Assembly (NCBI RefSeq): GCF_003269275.1
Contig: NZ_QLTS01000005.1
Location: 1 to 64,000, forward strand
Origin: Phascolarctobacterium faecium DSM 14760
Lineage (GTDB): Bacteria; Bacillota; Negativicutes; Acidaminococcales; Acidaminococcaceae
Length of the DNA stretch: 64,000 nucleotides
Direction of reading: 5' to 3'
In this document: piece after piece, positions 34,167 through 42,321 of the stretch
Position numbering within the stretch: the stretch's first letter is position 1
How the letters are laid out: each line of letters begins with the position of its first letter
Program-made: the position numbers and the translations under genes
Notes under the pieces: generated by a model
Database searches by the model: none
Seen by the model: only the letters and a program-made list of their open reading frames with translations
Told to the model about the DNA's origin: nothing

Positions 34167-34187
34167 TAAAATTATTAAGTTGTATTA

Positions 34188-34216
34188 ATATTAGCACAAA
34201 CCATATACTTAGTAAA
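34188..34216 (-). promoter_or_regulatory. Promoter of the importer riboswitch
   Basis: TTTACT (rc of 34211-34216) and TAATAT (rc of 34188-34193) with a 17-nt spacer, just after the MATE gene start of the intergenic region. Confidence 0.8.
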
Positions 34217-34221
34217 CACTT

Positions 34222-35544
34222 TTATTTAATCTTATAAATCTTTTCTCCAAGCTTTCTCAATGAATAAAATAATATTAAAGACTGAATCCCAACAAATATT
34301 AAAAACGATATCCATAAGCCATCATTGCCAAGTAAAGGTACTAACAGTCTCTCCACAGGCCAAAATACAGCTAAAGCAATCAGCATCATATTTCTTATAG
34401 GAACCGTATAAGTAGCACCTGTAAACATTCCATAAAGAGCTAGGCCTATGCCAGCTATCAAAGGATAAATAAGAACATAATATTTGTAAGTTTCTGCTAA
34501 CACAGCTACTTCCTCTAAGTCTGTAAAGCAATTTATTAAAAATGTACTGCCAAATGTAAATCCAAGCATTAACAGAAACACCAACACAAACAACCATTTA
34601 TAGGTCATTTTTAAAATCTGCCAAAATAATGCCCTGTTTTTCTGTCCCAGAGCCCTTCCTGAAAAAACAGAAGCACCATTAGCCATACCGTCGACCAAGA
34701 ACGACATGATATCTTTCAGCTGAAACAGTACGGCATTCGCTGCCAGCACTACAGTTCCTAATGCAGCACCGGCAGCAGCAATAATATTGTTAACTGTCAG
34801 CAGGCAAGCCGTACGAATCATTAAATTAGTATTGACCAAAAGTATTTTCGTTAGCTCCTCAGGCTCTATAACCGTTTTATAATCAAAATTTTTATAATCA
34901 AAGTTACCATAAAGATACATTAGCCAACAGCCTGCGGCAGCGCCATAGAGCTGACTTAAAAGTGTAGCCCAGGCTACTCCTTCAATATCAAAATGTAATA
35001 CAAATACAAACAATACACTAAGTATCATATTCAGGACATTGCTTGAAACCTGCATAAATACAGAAGCACGTACTTTTGTCTGCCCCATCAGCCATCCTAA
35101 CGACACATAATTGAACAGTACCAGCGGCGCTCCCCAAATCAAAATTTCATAGTAAGCCGAACAGAGTTCTGCTACATCCGAAGCCGGAGTAACCAATGAC
35201 AGATAAGCTGTCAAAATAGGTTTTTGCAAAATTATACAGCTGCAGCTTACTATCACAGCAATGAACAACGGTCTTAAAAAAGCCAGTAACCCTTCTTCTC
35301 TGGAACCAGAACCCAAAGCTTGAGCGGCATATCCAGAGGTACTGACACGCAGAAAACCAAAAAACCAGTAAATATTATTGAAAAGAATTGCACCTAAGGC
35401 TACAGCCGCTATATACTTAGGATCAGGAAGCTGTCCCATTACAGCAGTATTAACCGCTCCCATCAGCGGCTGTGTCATCGTTGAAAGCATAAAGGGTATT
35501 GTAATTCCCAAATATTCCCTGTCTGTCAAAACATTTGTACACAC
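34222..35544 (-). CDS. MATE family efflux transporter (DinF/NorM-like)
   Basis: A 440-residue inner-membrane protein with about twelve hydrophobic segments in two similar halves, as in MATE antiporters (IPFMLSTMTQPLMGAVNTAVMG at the start is typical of the DinF branch; only the core PLMGAVNTAVMG is cited as the motif). It probably exports organic cations or drugs with H+ or Na+. The start is GTG at 35544, ten bases after GGAAGG. It is divergent from the deacylase gene at 35732 and ends directly upstream of the riboswitch promoter, so it is not part of that operon. Confidence 0.87.
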   Translation of the reverse strand: MCTNVLTDREYLGITIPFMLSTMTQPLMGAVNTAVMGQLPDPKYIAAVALGAILFNNIYWFFGFLRVSTSGYAAQALGSGSREEGLLAFLRPLFIAVIVSCSCIILQKPILTAYLSLVTPASDVAELCSAYYEILIWGAPLVLFNYVSLGWLMGQTKVRASVFMQVSSNVLNMILSVLFVFVLHFDIEGVAWATLLSQLYGAAAGCWLMYLYGNFDYKNFDYKTVIEPEELTKILLVNTNLMIRTACLLTVNNIIAAAGAALGTVVLAANAVLFQLKDIMSFLVDGMANGASVFSGRALGQKNRALFWQILKMTYKWLFVLVFLLMLGFTFGSTFLINCFTDLEEVAVLAETYKYYVLIYPLIAGIGLALYGMFTGATYTVPIRNMMLIALAVFWPVERLLVPLLGNDGLWISFLIFVGIQSLILFYSLRKLGEKIYKIK

Positions 35545-35625
35545 TGATATATTTCCTTCCGTCGAGATCCTCTAGTATTTTAGTTATTGTTCTAAAATGT
35601 TTTTGAGTTTAATTGATAATAGGTA

Positions 35626-35655
35626 TTGTATGAACATGCTATCATATGTTATACT
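35626..35655 (+). promoter_or_regulatory. Promoter of the deacylase gene
   Basis: TTGTAT (35626-35631) and TATACT (35650-35655), 18 bases apart, about 75 bases before the start codon. Confidence 0.6.
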
Positions 35656-35731
35656 GATTAGCAAGAATAAAATTAAAATAATCGTATCAAAACTTACAAA
35701 ATAAAACTTGATAAGCAAAGGAGTTATAAAA

Positions 35732-36694
35732 ATGTCAGATACTATGGATATTTGCGGTTTAAAAGCAGAACGAGGGCAGAAACTGCAAACTTACATTCCT
35801 GTCCTTGACTCTAATACAAAAATACCTATCACTATCATCAACGGTCAAAATGATGGTCCTACTCTTTTAATAACAGCCGGCATCCATGGTGGCGAATATC
35901 CTGGTATCGCAGCGGCAATAGAAATATCTCAGGCTATAGAACCAGAAGTTATCTCCGGATGCCTGATTATAATACATCCCGTCAATATTCGAAGCTTTTG
36001 GGAACGCAGTGCTTTCGTTACCCCCGATGATGGTAAAAACCTCAACCGGGAATTCCCCGGCGATGTCAACGGAACACTTTCACAAAAAACAGCCTGGCTG
36101 CTCAGTCGACATTTTTTCCCTTTAGCTGATTTTTATGCTGATCTGCATAGCGGTGATATCCATGAAGAATTGTATCCATACGTATATTATCCCGGGCTGC
36201 CCAACTCTGAAATTTCTGCAAAAGCGCGCGAAGTAGCCTTGGTTCTGGATATGAAATTTATGGTTCGTTCAACTGCTACAACAGGTGCCTATAATTATGC
36301 CGCCATTTCAGGTGTCCCTTCTCTCCTTATCGAACGAGGCGGAGCCGGATTATGCCGGCGTGAAGACATTGACGCCTATAAAAACGATCTTCATAATATC
36401 CTTTGTAAACTCGAACTTCTTTGCAGTCCACAGCAACAACAAAAACATACCCCTGTTGATGTCACTGACGTTATTTATCTTGAAACTGATAAGGCCGGCT
36501 GTTGGTTCTCCAGTTGCCGTTGTGGCGACAAAATAAAACAAGGTGATAAACTAGGTTACCTGACTGATCTTTTCGGCAATACCATTACTGTCTATAATGC
36601 CGAACAAGATGGTATTATTCTCTATCAATACTCTGCTCTAGCAGCTCCTAAAGGCACTATTTTAGTAACCTATGGTAAAGTTAAGAATAATTAA
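35732..36694 (+). CDS. Succinylglutamate desuccinylase/aspartoacylase family zinc deacylase
   Basis: A zinc-dependent amidase of the M14-like AstE/AspA family, 320 residues. The zinc motif is AGIHGGEYPG (HxxE) with the third ligand in DLHSGD; NREFPGD lies between. The C-terminal part is a beta-rich biotinyl-like domain (GDKIKQGDKLGYLTD). The substrate is unknown; several relatives act on N-acyl amino acids. The ATG at 35732 is chosen because AAAGGAG lies eight bases before it; an upstream ATG has no ribosome site. It is one of only two plus-strand genes and stands between the cobalt importer and the exporter. Confidence 0.85.
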   Translation: MSDTMDICGLKAERGQKLQTYIPVLDSNTKIPITIINGQNDGPTLLITAGIHGGEYPGIAAAIEISQAIEPEVISGCLIIIHPVNIRSFWERSAFVTPDDGKNLNREFPGDVNGTLSQKTAWLLSRHFFPLADFYADLHSGDIHEELYPYVYYPGLPNSEISAKAREVALVLDMKFMVRSTATTGAYNYAAISGVPSLLIERGGAGLCRREDIDAYKNDLHNILCKLELLCSPQQQQKHTPVDVTDVIYLETDKAGCWFSSCRCGDKIKQGDKLGYLTDLFGNTITVYNAEQDGIILYQYSALAAPKGTILVTYGKVKNN

Positions 36695-36705
36695 AATAAT
36701 GTTGC

Positions 36706-36734
36706 TTGACAAAGCCCAGCTAACCAATTACAAT
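36706..36734 (+). promoter_or_regulatory. Promoter of the NiCo riboswitch/exporter unit
   Basis: TTGACA (36706-36711) and TACAAT (36729-36734) with a 17-nt spacer, starting eleven bases after the deacylase stop codon. Confidence 0.85.
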
Positions 36735-36744
36735 CAAAGTAATC

Positions 36745-36876
36745 TCTTTGCACTGCATATCGCTACAGTACAAACTGAACAGGCGGTAAACCTTTGGTTT
36801 TAGCGGCCGGGCCCATCGGGCAGCAGATTCGTAAACAAACATCTGCGGGACAGTAGTAGTTCCGCAGATGTTTTTA
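36745..36876 (+). promoter_or_regulatory. NiCo (czcD) riboswitch with terminator
   Basis: The conserved blocks of the NiCo/czcD motif appear in order: AACAGGCGGTAAACC, GCGGCCGGGCC, CGGGCAGCAG and GCGGGACAG. A 10-bp stem (36839-36848 with 36862-36871) followed by TTTTT forms the terminator, and the GGGACAG block is inside it. Binding of Co2+ or Ni2+ should prevent termination and switch on the exporter directly downstream. The identification is from memory of the motif, and gene context agrees. Confidence 0.85.
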
Positions 36877-36922
36877 TTATATCTGTGCCGCTGCAAGAGT
36901 AACCCCAGGGAGGTTATCCACC

Positions 36923-37825
36923 ATGCAAGACAAAATTGCCCAGTCCGAACGTCTGGCCATGCAAGTTTCTATTAACAGTATCATCGTAAATCTAATTCTT
37001 TCAGTTGGTAAATTAGCAGCAGGGATACTGGCTAATTCTGCCGCAATGATTTCTGATGCCATTCATTCCGCTTCCGACGTCTTCAGTACCTTTATAGTTA
37101 TGGCCGGCGTCAAGATATCCAATAAAGCTTCTGATGCAGAACATCAGTACGGACACGAACGTTTGGAATGTGTCGCCGCCATCATTTTAGCGATAGTTTT
37201 AGCACTGACAGGTATTGGTATAGGTTACGCAGGTTTAGAAAAAATATTTCACGCTTCAGCCGAAGATTTGAAAATACCGGGCAGCCTTGCTTTGATCGCC
37301 GCAGTAATTTCCATTATCGTTAAAGAAGGTATGTTCTGGTACACTAAAAAAGCAGCTGCCAAAATAAATTCCAGTGCTTTAATGGCAGATGCCTGGCATC
37401 ACCGCAGTGATGCATTGTCCTCAATAGGCAGCTTTATCGGTATTCTAGGCGCCCGTATGGGCTATCCTGCTTTAGATCCTCTTGCCAGTGTAGTCATTTG
37501 CCTGATGATCGTTTACGCATCATACGAAATTTTTAAAGATGCCATAGACAAGATGGTCGACCGCTCCTGTGACGAAGCCACTATCAATACGATGACAGCT
37601 CTGATAAACGCTCAAAAAGGCGTTGACCACATAGACGTACTGCAAACCAGAAAATTTGGCTGCCGCATCTATGTAGATGTCGAAGTAAGCGCTGACGACG
37701 ACCTGACTTTACTGGAAGCACATACTATCGCCGAAAATATTCATAAAGCAATTGAAAGTAATTTTTCGGAGGTAAAACATTGCATGGTCCATGTAAACCC
37801 ATGCAGCGAAGTACACCATGACTAA
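36923..37825 (+). CDS. Cation diffusion facilitator, likely Co2+/Ni2+ exporter
   Basis: A 300-residue inner-membrane metal/proton antiporter with six membrane segments and a C-terminal cytoplasmic ferredoxin-like domain. The metal-site residues are D45, H48 and D52 in SDAIHSASD and the paired DAWHHRSDA in the fifth segment. GGGAGG lies nine bases before the ATG. The NiCo riboswitch upstream makes Co2+/Ni2+ the probable substrates rather than Zn2+. A plus-strand terminator lies at 37958-37991, so the 3' UTR overlaps the opposing RNA from 38316. Confidence 0.92.
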   Translation: MQDKIAQSERLAMQVSINSIIVNLILSVGKLAAGILANSAAMISDAIHSASDVFSTFIVMAGVKISNKASDAEHQYGHERLECVAAIILAIVLALTGIGIGYAGLEKIFHASAEDLKIPGSLALIAAVISIIVKEGMFWYTKKAAAKINSSALMADAWHHRSDALSSIGSFIGILGARMGYPALDPLASVVICLMIVYASYEIFKDAIDKMVDRSCDEATINTMTALINAQKGVDHIDVLQTRKFGCRIYVDVEVSADDDLTLLEAHTIAENIHKAIESNFSEVKHCMVHVNPCSEVHHD

Positions 37826-37827
37826 AT

Positions 37828-37857
37828 AAAAAAACCACCACTGTTCAAGTGATGGTT
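37828..37857 (-). terminator. Terminator 2 of the orphan riboswitch RNA
   Basis: 10-bp stem (AACCATCACT with AGTGGTGGTT on the minus strand, one wobble pair) followed by seven T residues, ending three bases from the exporter stop codon on the opposite strand. Confidence 0.88.
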
Positions 37858-37885
37858 TTGGCAGGCGCACCCCTACGCCTGCCAA
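37858..37885 (-). other. UAGGGGUG-loop hairpin, copy A
   Basis: A perfect 10-bp stem (TTGGCAGGCG with CGCCTGCCAA) closes the 8-nt loop TAGGGGTG, directly followed by terminator 2. The same loop on a different stem occurs at 44681-44705, also followed by a terminator. Upstream is the pyrimidine-rich CTCTCCTCCTTCG, complementary to a Shine-Dalgarno sequence. Confidence 0.7.
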
Positions 37886-37957
37886 CGAAGGAGGAGAGAA
37901 AGGATTTTCTATTCTTTTAAGAAAGCCTTGAAAACAGCAAATAAATCAGAATATATC

Positions 37958-37991
37958 TGCCGGACAGAGTGAAAATGTGTCCGGCATTTTT
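37958..37991 (+). terminator. Terminator of the exporter gene
   Basis: TGCCGGACA (37958-37966) pairs with TGTCCGGCA (37978-37986), followed on the plus strand by TTTTT. It places the exporter mRNA 3' end about 165 bases after the stop codon. Confidence 0.85.
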
Positions 37992-38040
37992 ACTCTGTAG
38001 AACAATCAATATTTCGACCAGCAAGAATAAAACGACAATC

Positions 38041-38078
38041 ATAAGAAAAGACCGTCTTCTCAAGGCGCGAAGACGGTC
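38041..38078 (-). terminator. Terminator 1 of the orphan cobalamin riboswitch
   Basis: GACCGTCTTC (rc of 38069-38078) pairs with GAAGACGGTC (rc of 38050-38059); TTTTCTTAT follows. It is the expected ligand-controlled terminator. Its 5' arm begins GACCGT, as in the corresponding terminator of the mutAB leader. Confidence 0.85.
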
Positions 38079-38141
38079 AAATGTTATCAGTCAAAGCGGT
38101 TCTGCCACTCTCACATAAACAGAACCTCATTGGTTAAAAAC

Positions 38142-38302
38142 ATCTCCTTCCTGTCTCTCGCAGGTCAAGCAGTGATGCTTATATAGGCTGCTGTCCGGCT
38201 TCAGGTATTACCTTGGCTTGTGCAAGGACTGACCTGTTACGGTGACGGGATCGCATCGGATTTACACCGATCGACATTTAAGTTCATAGAACACCCATAT
38301 GA
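38142..38302 (-). promoter_or_regulatory. Cobalamin riboswitch without a downstream gene
   Basis: The minus strand reads GGGTGTTCTATGAAC, GATCGGTG, AAATCCGATGCGATCCCG, then the variant B12 box GTCACCGTAA (usually GCCACTGTAA), ending with the L13-type hairpin CCTGCGAGAGACAGG (38150-38164), which is nearly identical in the mutAB leader. The changed box residues leave a small doubt about function. Confidence 0.85.
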
Positions 38303-38322
38303 AATATTGATTTGTTATATTA

Positions 38323-38351
38323 ATTATAAGCATTACTAATTATCTTGTCAA
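38323..38351 (-). promoter_or_regulatory. Consensus promoter of the orphan riboswitch RNA
   Basis: Perfect TTGACA (rc of 38346-38351) and TATAAT (rc of 38323-38328) with a 17-nt spacer. Confidence 0.93.
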
Positions 38352-38460
38352 CACTTTTAGTAAAAAAACTTCTAAATATTTTTTGCGTTATATATTACTA
38401 ATAAGTATTAGCAGCAATTTTATGTTATGTGAAAATATTTGCACTTCTACCGTAATTTTT

Positions 38461-38502
38461 AAATACGCTTATCTTATGCTGTAAAAAGATAAGCGTATTT
38501 TT
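38461..38502. terminator. Strong dyad after the 97-residue protein gene
   Basis: AAATACGCTTATCTT (38461-38475) pairs perfectly with AAGATAAGCGTATTT (38486-38500). It lies about 85 bases downstream of the last gene of the mutAB operon and probably ends it, though the better T-run is on the plus strand. Confidence 0.6.
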
Positions 38503-38587
38503 CATTAAGCGTTAATAACGTCGCCTCTGCAACAGATAATACACACACTAGCTCTGGTTTTTCTTTAGTCATCTACTCTCACTTCTT

Positions 38588-38881
38588 TCATTCTTTTGAC
38601 AGCAGAGAATCTAAAAGCAAAAGGATATTGTTGCCAATAGCAGCGTGGAATCTAATGTTATCTTTATCGTCAATGCTCCACGCAACATGCATGGCGCTAG
38701 TTTTATTCGAATATAAGCGTTTAAATTCGTCAAGCATCTGTTTTGGTAATTTGACATACAGCATCATATTATATTGTTTAAATTTTTCATCAACCAGGAC
38801 GTAGTGAGAGTCGAGAACTTCCAATCCATAACGTTTTTCGATTAATTCTATCAGGCCTTTAATAGCCGGGTTATCATTCAT
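38588..38881 (-). CDS. Hypothetical protein, last gene of the mutAB operon
   Basis: I do not recognise this 97-residue protein. It has no signal peptide or membrane segment and no cysteine. It is mixed alpha/beta by eye: an N-terminal helix (AIKGLIELIEKRYGLEV), a charged middle with KFKQYNMMLYVKLPK, and a C-terminal hydrophobic IGNNILLLLDSLLSKE. The start at 38881 is fixed by AAGGAG nine bases upstream. It lies 66 bases after the second meaB with a terminator-like hairpin in the gap. Its position suggests a link to mutase function or repair, but nothing in the sequence shows it. Confidence 0.75.
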   Translation of the reverse strand: MNDNPAIKGLIELIEKRYGLEVLDSHYVLVDEKFKQYNMMLYVKLPKQMLDEFKRLYSNKTSAMHVAWSIDDKDNIRFHAAIGNNILLLLDSLLSKE

Positions 38882-38894
38882 ATGTATTGCCTCC

Positions 38895-38928
38895 TTAAAA
38901 AATGGCGCGGCCCACAGGCGGCCGCGTC
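38895..38928 (-). terminator. Attenuator-like hairpin between meaB2 and the hypothetical gene
   Basis: CGCGGCC/GGCCGCG stem (38904-38912 with 38920-38928, including outer pairs) followed on the minus strand by CATTTTTT and then directly the AAGGAG ribosome site. It should reduce expression of the last gene. Confidence 0.65.
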
Positions 38929-38947
38929 TCAATGGAGAATCTAAAAA

Positions 38948-40129
38948 TTATTTTATTTCAAAAGGCGAGCTGTCTTTAACATTAACACCGCTCAGCTCAG
39001 CAGCAGCAAATCTGTTGATAAGATCTTGAACCGCCATAGTAGCCGAAATTTTTCCAACCACTACTTCACGCTCGATCTCTTCTTTGCAGCCAATAATGGC
39101 TGGCGAACGATAAAACAGATTATGCAGATGTTCTTCAACCATGGTATATACCCAGGAAAGCGTCTGCTGTTTCCTGCGTTCAGCTAACACGCCATTTCCC
39201 CAGCCTTGTTTCATAAAGGCTTCGATAACATCATTCCACAGTTCCATAATTCCCGCTCCTGTATAAGCAGAGCAGGTATAGGCATGAGTCGTCCAGTTTT
39301 CGGTAGCCTGACGTAAAAATTGCAGGATACGTTCATACTCAGCTCTGGTAACCATTGCCCGCTGTTTATTATCACCATCGGCTTTATTGACGACGATTGC
39401 ATCGGCGAGTTCCATTACGCCTTTTTTCATCCCCTGCAATTCGTCGCCGGCGCCTGTCAATACGACCAGCAGAAAAAAATCTACCATCGAACGTACGGTA
39501 GTTTCACTCTGCCCTACGCCTACGGTCTCGACTAAAATGGTGTCATAGCCGGCAGCTTCGCACAAAAGCAGTGTTTCACGGCTTTTACGAGTCAGACCAC
39601 CCAAAGTTCCTCCCGAAGGAGACGGACGGATAAAAGCATTCGGTTCGCGTGAAAGCTGTTCCATACGTGTTTTATCGCCCAGGATACTGCCTTTGGTAAC
39701 AGTACTGGAGGGATCGACCGCCAGTACTGCGACTTTATGTCCGCCACGACACAGGTTTGTGCCAAGAGCCTCAATAAAGGTGGATTTACCTGCACCAGGC
39801 ACACCGGTGATCCCAACGCGTGTCGATTTACCAGTGTAAGGCAGCAGTTTTTGGATAACCTGCTGTGCCGTCTCAAAATGAGCGGCAGCATTACTTTCAA
39901 CCAAAGTGATGGCGCGTGATAAAATTGCGCGGTCACATTTTAGGACACCTTCGACGTAATCGTCGACTTCCAGCTTACGGCGTTTGATAGCCGGAGCTAC
40001 TTTGTCTTTTTTATCTACTGTCACACCTGGAGTTCCTTCATGACCGCCTGTAACACCGTACATTACCCGGCAGGCAAATTTATCGTTTTCTTCTTCAGGC
40101 ACCCACGAAGGTTTATAAGTATCTGTCAT
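38948..40129 (-). CDS. MeaB/ArgK-type GTPase of the second mutase system
   Basis: A methylmalonyl-CoA mutase chaperone of 393 residues, about 80 longer than the first MeaB because of an N-terminal extension (residues 1-60, TDTYKPSWVPEEEN...). Walker A is GVPGAGKST (109-117), the signature ETVGVGQSETT and the base motif VNKAD are both present. It starts three bases after mutB stops, so it should be co-translated with its client. The MeaB at 667-1605 is clearly a paralogue in the other mutase operon. Confidence 0.93.
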   Translation of the reverse strand: MTDTYKPSWVPEEENDKFACRVMYGVTGGHEGTPGVTVDKKDKVAPAIKRRKLEVDDYVEGVLKCDRAILSRAITLVESNAAAHFETAQQVIQKLLPYTGKSTRVGITGVPGAGKSTFIEALGTNLCRGGHKVAVLAVDPSSTVTKGSILGDKTRMEQLSREPNAFIRPSPSGGTLGGLTRKSRETLLLCEAAGYDTILVETVGVGQSETTVRSMVDFFLLVVLTGAGDELQGMKKGVMELADAIVVNKADGDNKQRAMVTRAEYERILQFLRQATENWTTHAYTCSAYTGAGIMELWNDVIEAFMKQGWGNGVLAERRKQQTLSWVYTMVEEHLHNLFYRSPAIIGCKEEIEREVVVGKISATMAVQDLINRFAAAELSGVNVKDSSPFEIK

Positions 40130-40132
40130 GGC

Positions 40133-42319
40133 TTAATCCGCCAAGCGTCTGTTCAGCTCTTCCAGTACTTTTTTAGCGCAGACAGGTATAATGGTGCCGG
40201 GTCCAAAAATAGCTGCTGCACCGTGTTCGTAGAGATAATCATAGTCCTGGGCAGGAATTACGCCGCCGATAACGACCATGATATCCTCACGTCCGCGTTT
40301 TTTAAGTTCTTCTACCAGTTGCGGCATCAAGGTTTTATGACCTGCTGCCAATGAGCTCATACCAACGATATGAACATCATTATCTACTGCATCCTGCGCA
40401 GCTTCTTCCGGAGTTTGGAACAGAGGGCCGATATCTACGTCGTAGCCCATATCTGCGAAGGCGGTAGCAATAACTTTCGCCCCGCGATCGTGTCCGTCTT
40501 GTCCCATTTTAGCAATATAGATACGGGGACGACGGCCTTCGCACTGTTCAAAGTCATCTGTCATCTGACGAACTTCCTTGATAACATCTTCGTCAGCAAA
40601 TTCGCTGCTGTAGACGCCGGAAATTGAACGGATGATAGCTTTATGACGGCCGCAGACTTTTTCGACAGCGTCAGAAATCTCGCCTTTGGAAGCACGAGCA
40701 CGAGCTGCGTTAACTGCCAGCTCCAGCAAGTTGCCTTCACCGGTTTCCATGGAATGGGTGATAGCGTCCAAACAACGGCGAACTTCATCGTTGTCACGGT
40801 TAGCACGCAATTTTTTCAGACGTTCGATCTGCGCCAAACGAACTGCAGTGTTGTCGACTTCCAGAATATCAAGCGGATCTTCTTTTTCCAGACGGTAATC
40901 GTTTACGCCGACAATTTTTTCGGCGCCGGAATCGATATGAGCCTGACGACGTGCTGCCGCTTCTTCGATACGCATTTTAGGAAGACCGGTATCAATAGCT
41001 TTGGACATACCGCCGAGCTGTTCGATTTCCTGGATATGTGCCCAGGCTTTTTGGATCAGCTGATTGGTCAGTGCCTCTACATAATAGGAACCGCCCCACG
41101 GATCAATAACTTTGCAGACTTTGGTTTCGTCCTGAATGTACAATTGAGTATTACGAGCAATACGAGCCGAGAAATCTGTCGGCAACGCGATAGCTTCGTC
41201 CAAAGCGTTAGTATGCAGCGACTGGGTATGCCCCAAAGCTGCTGCCATAGCCTCGATACAGGTACGCGTAATATTGTTGAACGGATCTTGCTCTGTCAGG
41301 CTCCAGCCGGAAGTTTGCGAATGTGTACGCAAAGCCATAGATTTGGTTTTTTTCGGGCCGAAGGAATTAACGATTTTCGCCCACAGCATACGTCCTGCAC
41401 GCATTTTAGCAATTTCCATAAAGTAGTTTTTACCCATTGCCCAAAAGAATGACAAACGCGGTGCAAACTGGTCAATAGTAAGACCATGCTCAGTACCTGT
41501 ACGCAGATATTCGAGACCGTCGGCTAATGTATAGCCAAGTTCGATATCAGCAGTAGCGCCTGCTTCCTGCATATGATAACCGGAAATCGAGATACTGTTG
41601 AATTTGGGCATATAAGCGGAGGTATATTCGAAAATATCACCGATGATGCGCATGGAAGCTGTAGGCGGATAGATATAGGTATTACGAACCATGAATTCTT
41701 TCAGAATGTCGTTTTGGATCGTACCTGCCATAACTGATTTGTCTACGCCCTGTTCTTCACCAGCCAGGATATAGAAGGCCAATACAGGCAGCACTGCGCC
41801 GTTCATTGTCATTGATACAGACATTTGATCCAGAGGAATGCCGGAGAAAAGAATCTCCATATCCAAAATAGAGTCAACGGCAACACCGGCTTTACCTACG
41901 TCACCGACAACGCGCGGATGATCAGAGTCATAACCGCGGTGAGTTGCAAGGTCAAATGCGATAGACAGACCTTTTTGCCCTGCCGCCAGGTTACGGCGAT
42001 AGAAAGCATTTGATTCTTCTGCAGTAGAGAAGCCTGCATATTGACGTACTGTCCAGGGTTTGGTTACATACATCGTTGAATAAGGTCCACGCAAAAATGG
42101 CGGGATACCTGCCATATAATGCAGATGTTCGCAGTCTTTATAGGCATTCACATCATATAAAGGAGCTACGTTGATTTGTTCCATTGTACGGTAAAAATTT
42201 TCTTCAAAGGATTTACCGGTTTCAGTTTTTAATTTTTCCTTCCAGGCAGCAAACTCGGTGTCGCCTTGTGCGGGTGCCTGCTGAAAGGGAATTTGACTAA
42301 AATCAGGAATTCTGGACAT
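40133..42319 (-). CDS. mutB: Methylmalonyl-CoA mutase large (catalytic) subunit, heterodimeric type
   Basis: The full-length catalytic subunit, 728 residues: TIM barrel followed by the B12 domain. The cobalt-binding DGHDRG is at 608-613, with H610 as predicted ligand, and the substrate residues are Y84 (TMYVTKPW) and R212 ([11 protein letters not shown]), as in true methylmalonyl-CoA mutases. The resemblance to the Propionibacterium enzyme is high throughout as far as I can recall it. It starts two bases after mutA. The window thus encodes two independent methylmalonyl-CoA mutases of different architecture. Confidence 0.95.
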   Translation of the reverse strand: MSRIPDFSQIPFQQAPAQGDTEFAAWKEKLKTETGKSFEENFYRTMEQINVAPLYDVNAYKDCEHLHYMAGIPPFLRGPYSTMYVTKPWTVRQYAGFSTAEESNAFYRRNLAAGQKGLSIAFDLATHRGYDSDHPRVVGDVGKAGVAVDSILDMEILFSGIPLDQMSVSMTMNGAVLPVLAFYILAGEEQGVDKSVMAGTIQNDILKEFMVRNTYIYPPTASMRIIGDIFEYTSAYMPKFNSISISGYHMQEAGATADIELGYTLADGLEYLRTGTEHGLTIDQFAPRLSFFWAMGKNYFMEIAKMRAGRMLWAKIVNSFGPKKTKSMALRTHSQTSGWSLTEQDPFNNITRTCIEAMAAALGHTQSLHTNALDEAIALPTDFSARIARNTQLYIQDETKVCKVIDPWGGSYYVEALTNQLIQKAWAHIQEIEQLGGMSKAIDTGLPKMRIEEAAARRQAHIDSGAEKIVGVNDYRLEKEDPLDILEVDNTAVRLAQIERLKKLRANRDNDEVRRCLDAITHSMETGEGNLLELAVNAARARASKGEISDAVEKVCGRHKAIIRSISGVYSSEFADEDVIKEVRQMTDDFEQCEGRRPRIYIAKMGQDGHDRGAKVIATAFADMGYDVDIGPLFQTPEEAAQDAVDNDVHIVGMSSLAAGHKTLMPQLVEELKKRGREDIMVVIGGVIPAQDYDYLYEHGAAAIFGPGTIIPVCAKKVLEELNRRLAD

Positions 42320-42321
42320 TA

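Larger units (their letters stand above)
37828..38316 (-). ncRNA. Orphan cobalamin-riboswitch transcript, putative regulatory RNA
   Basis: A consensus promoter drives about 490 nt on the minus strand that contains a cobalamin aptamer, a hairpin (38098-38126), terminator 1 (38041-38078), a spacer with a pyrimidine-rich stretch, a UAGGGGUG-loop hairpin and terminator 2 (37828-37857). No protein gene follows on this strand; the next gene, the exporter, is on the other strand and its 3' UTR is overlapped by about 165 nt. The longest small frame after the aptamer is 17 codons. Cobalamin should produce a short RNA ending at terminator 1, and its absence a longer one. Alternatively it is the leftover leader of a lost gene. 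Confidence 0.6.

Noticed and set aside
37861-37885. Possible TPP riboswitch because of GGGGTGC in the conserved hairpin
   Set aside because: The other TPP hallmarks (GCTGAGA and the ACCTGATC region) are absent; the sequence lies in a hairpin loop.
38098-38146. Small peptide genes after the orphan cobalamin aptamer (10 and 17 codons)
   Set aside because: The first ATG touches the AAGGAG sequence and the second is 13 bases away; neither peptide has any recognisable feature. Not excluded, but not supported.
40643-41452. 269-codon plus-strand frame opposite mutB
   Set aside because: Shadow of the mutase gene; no motif and no start signals.
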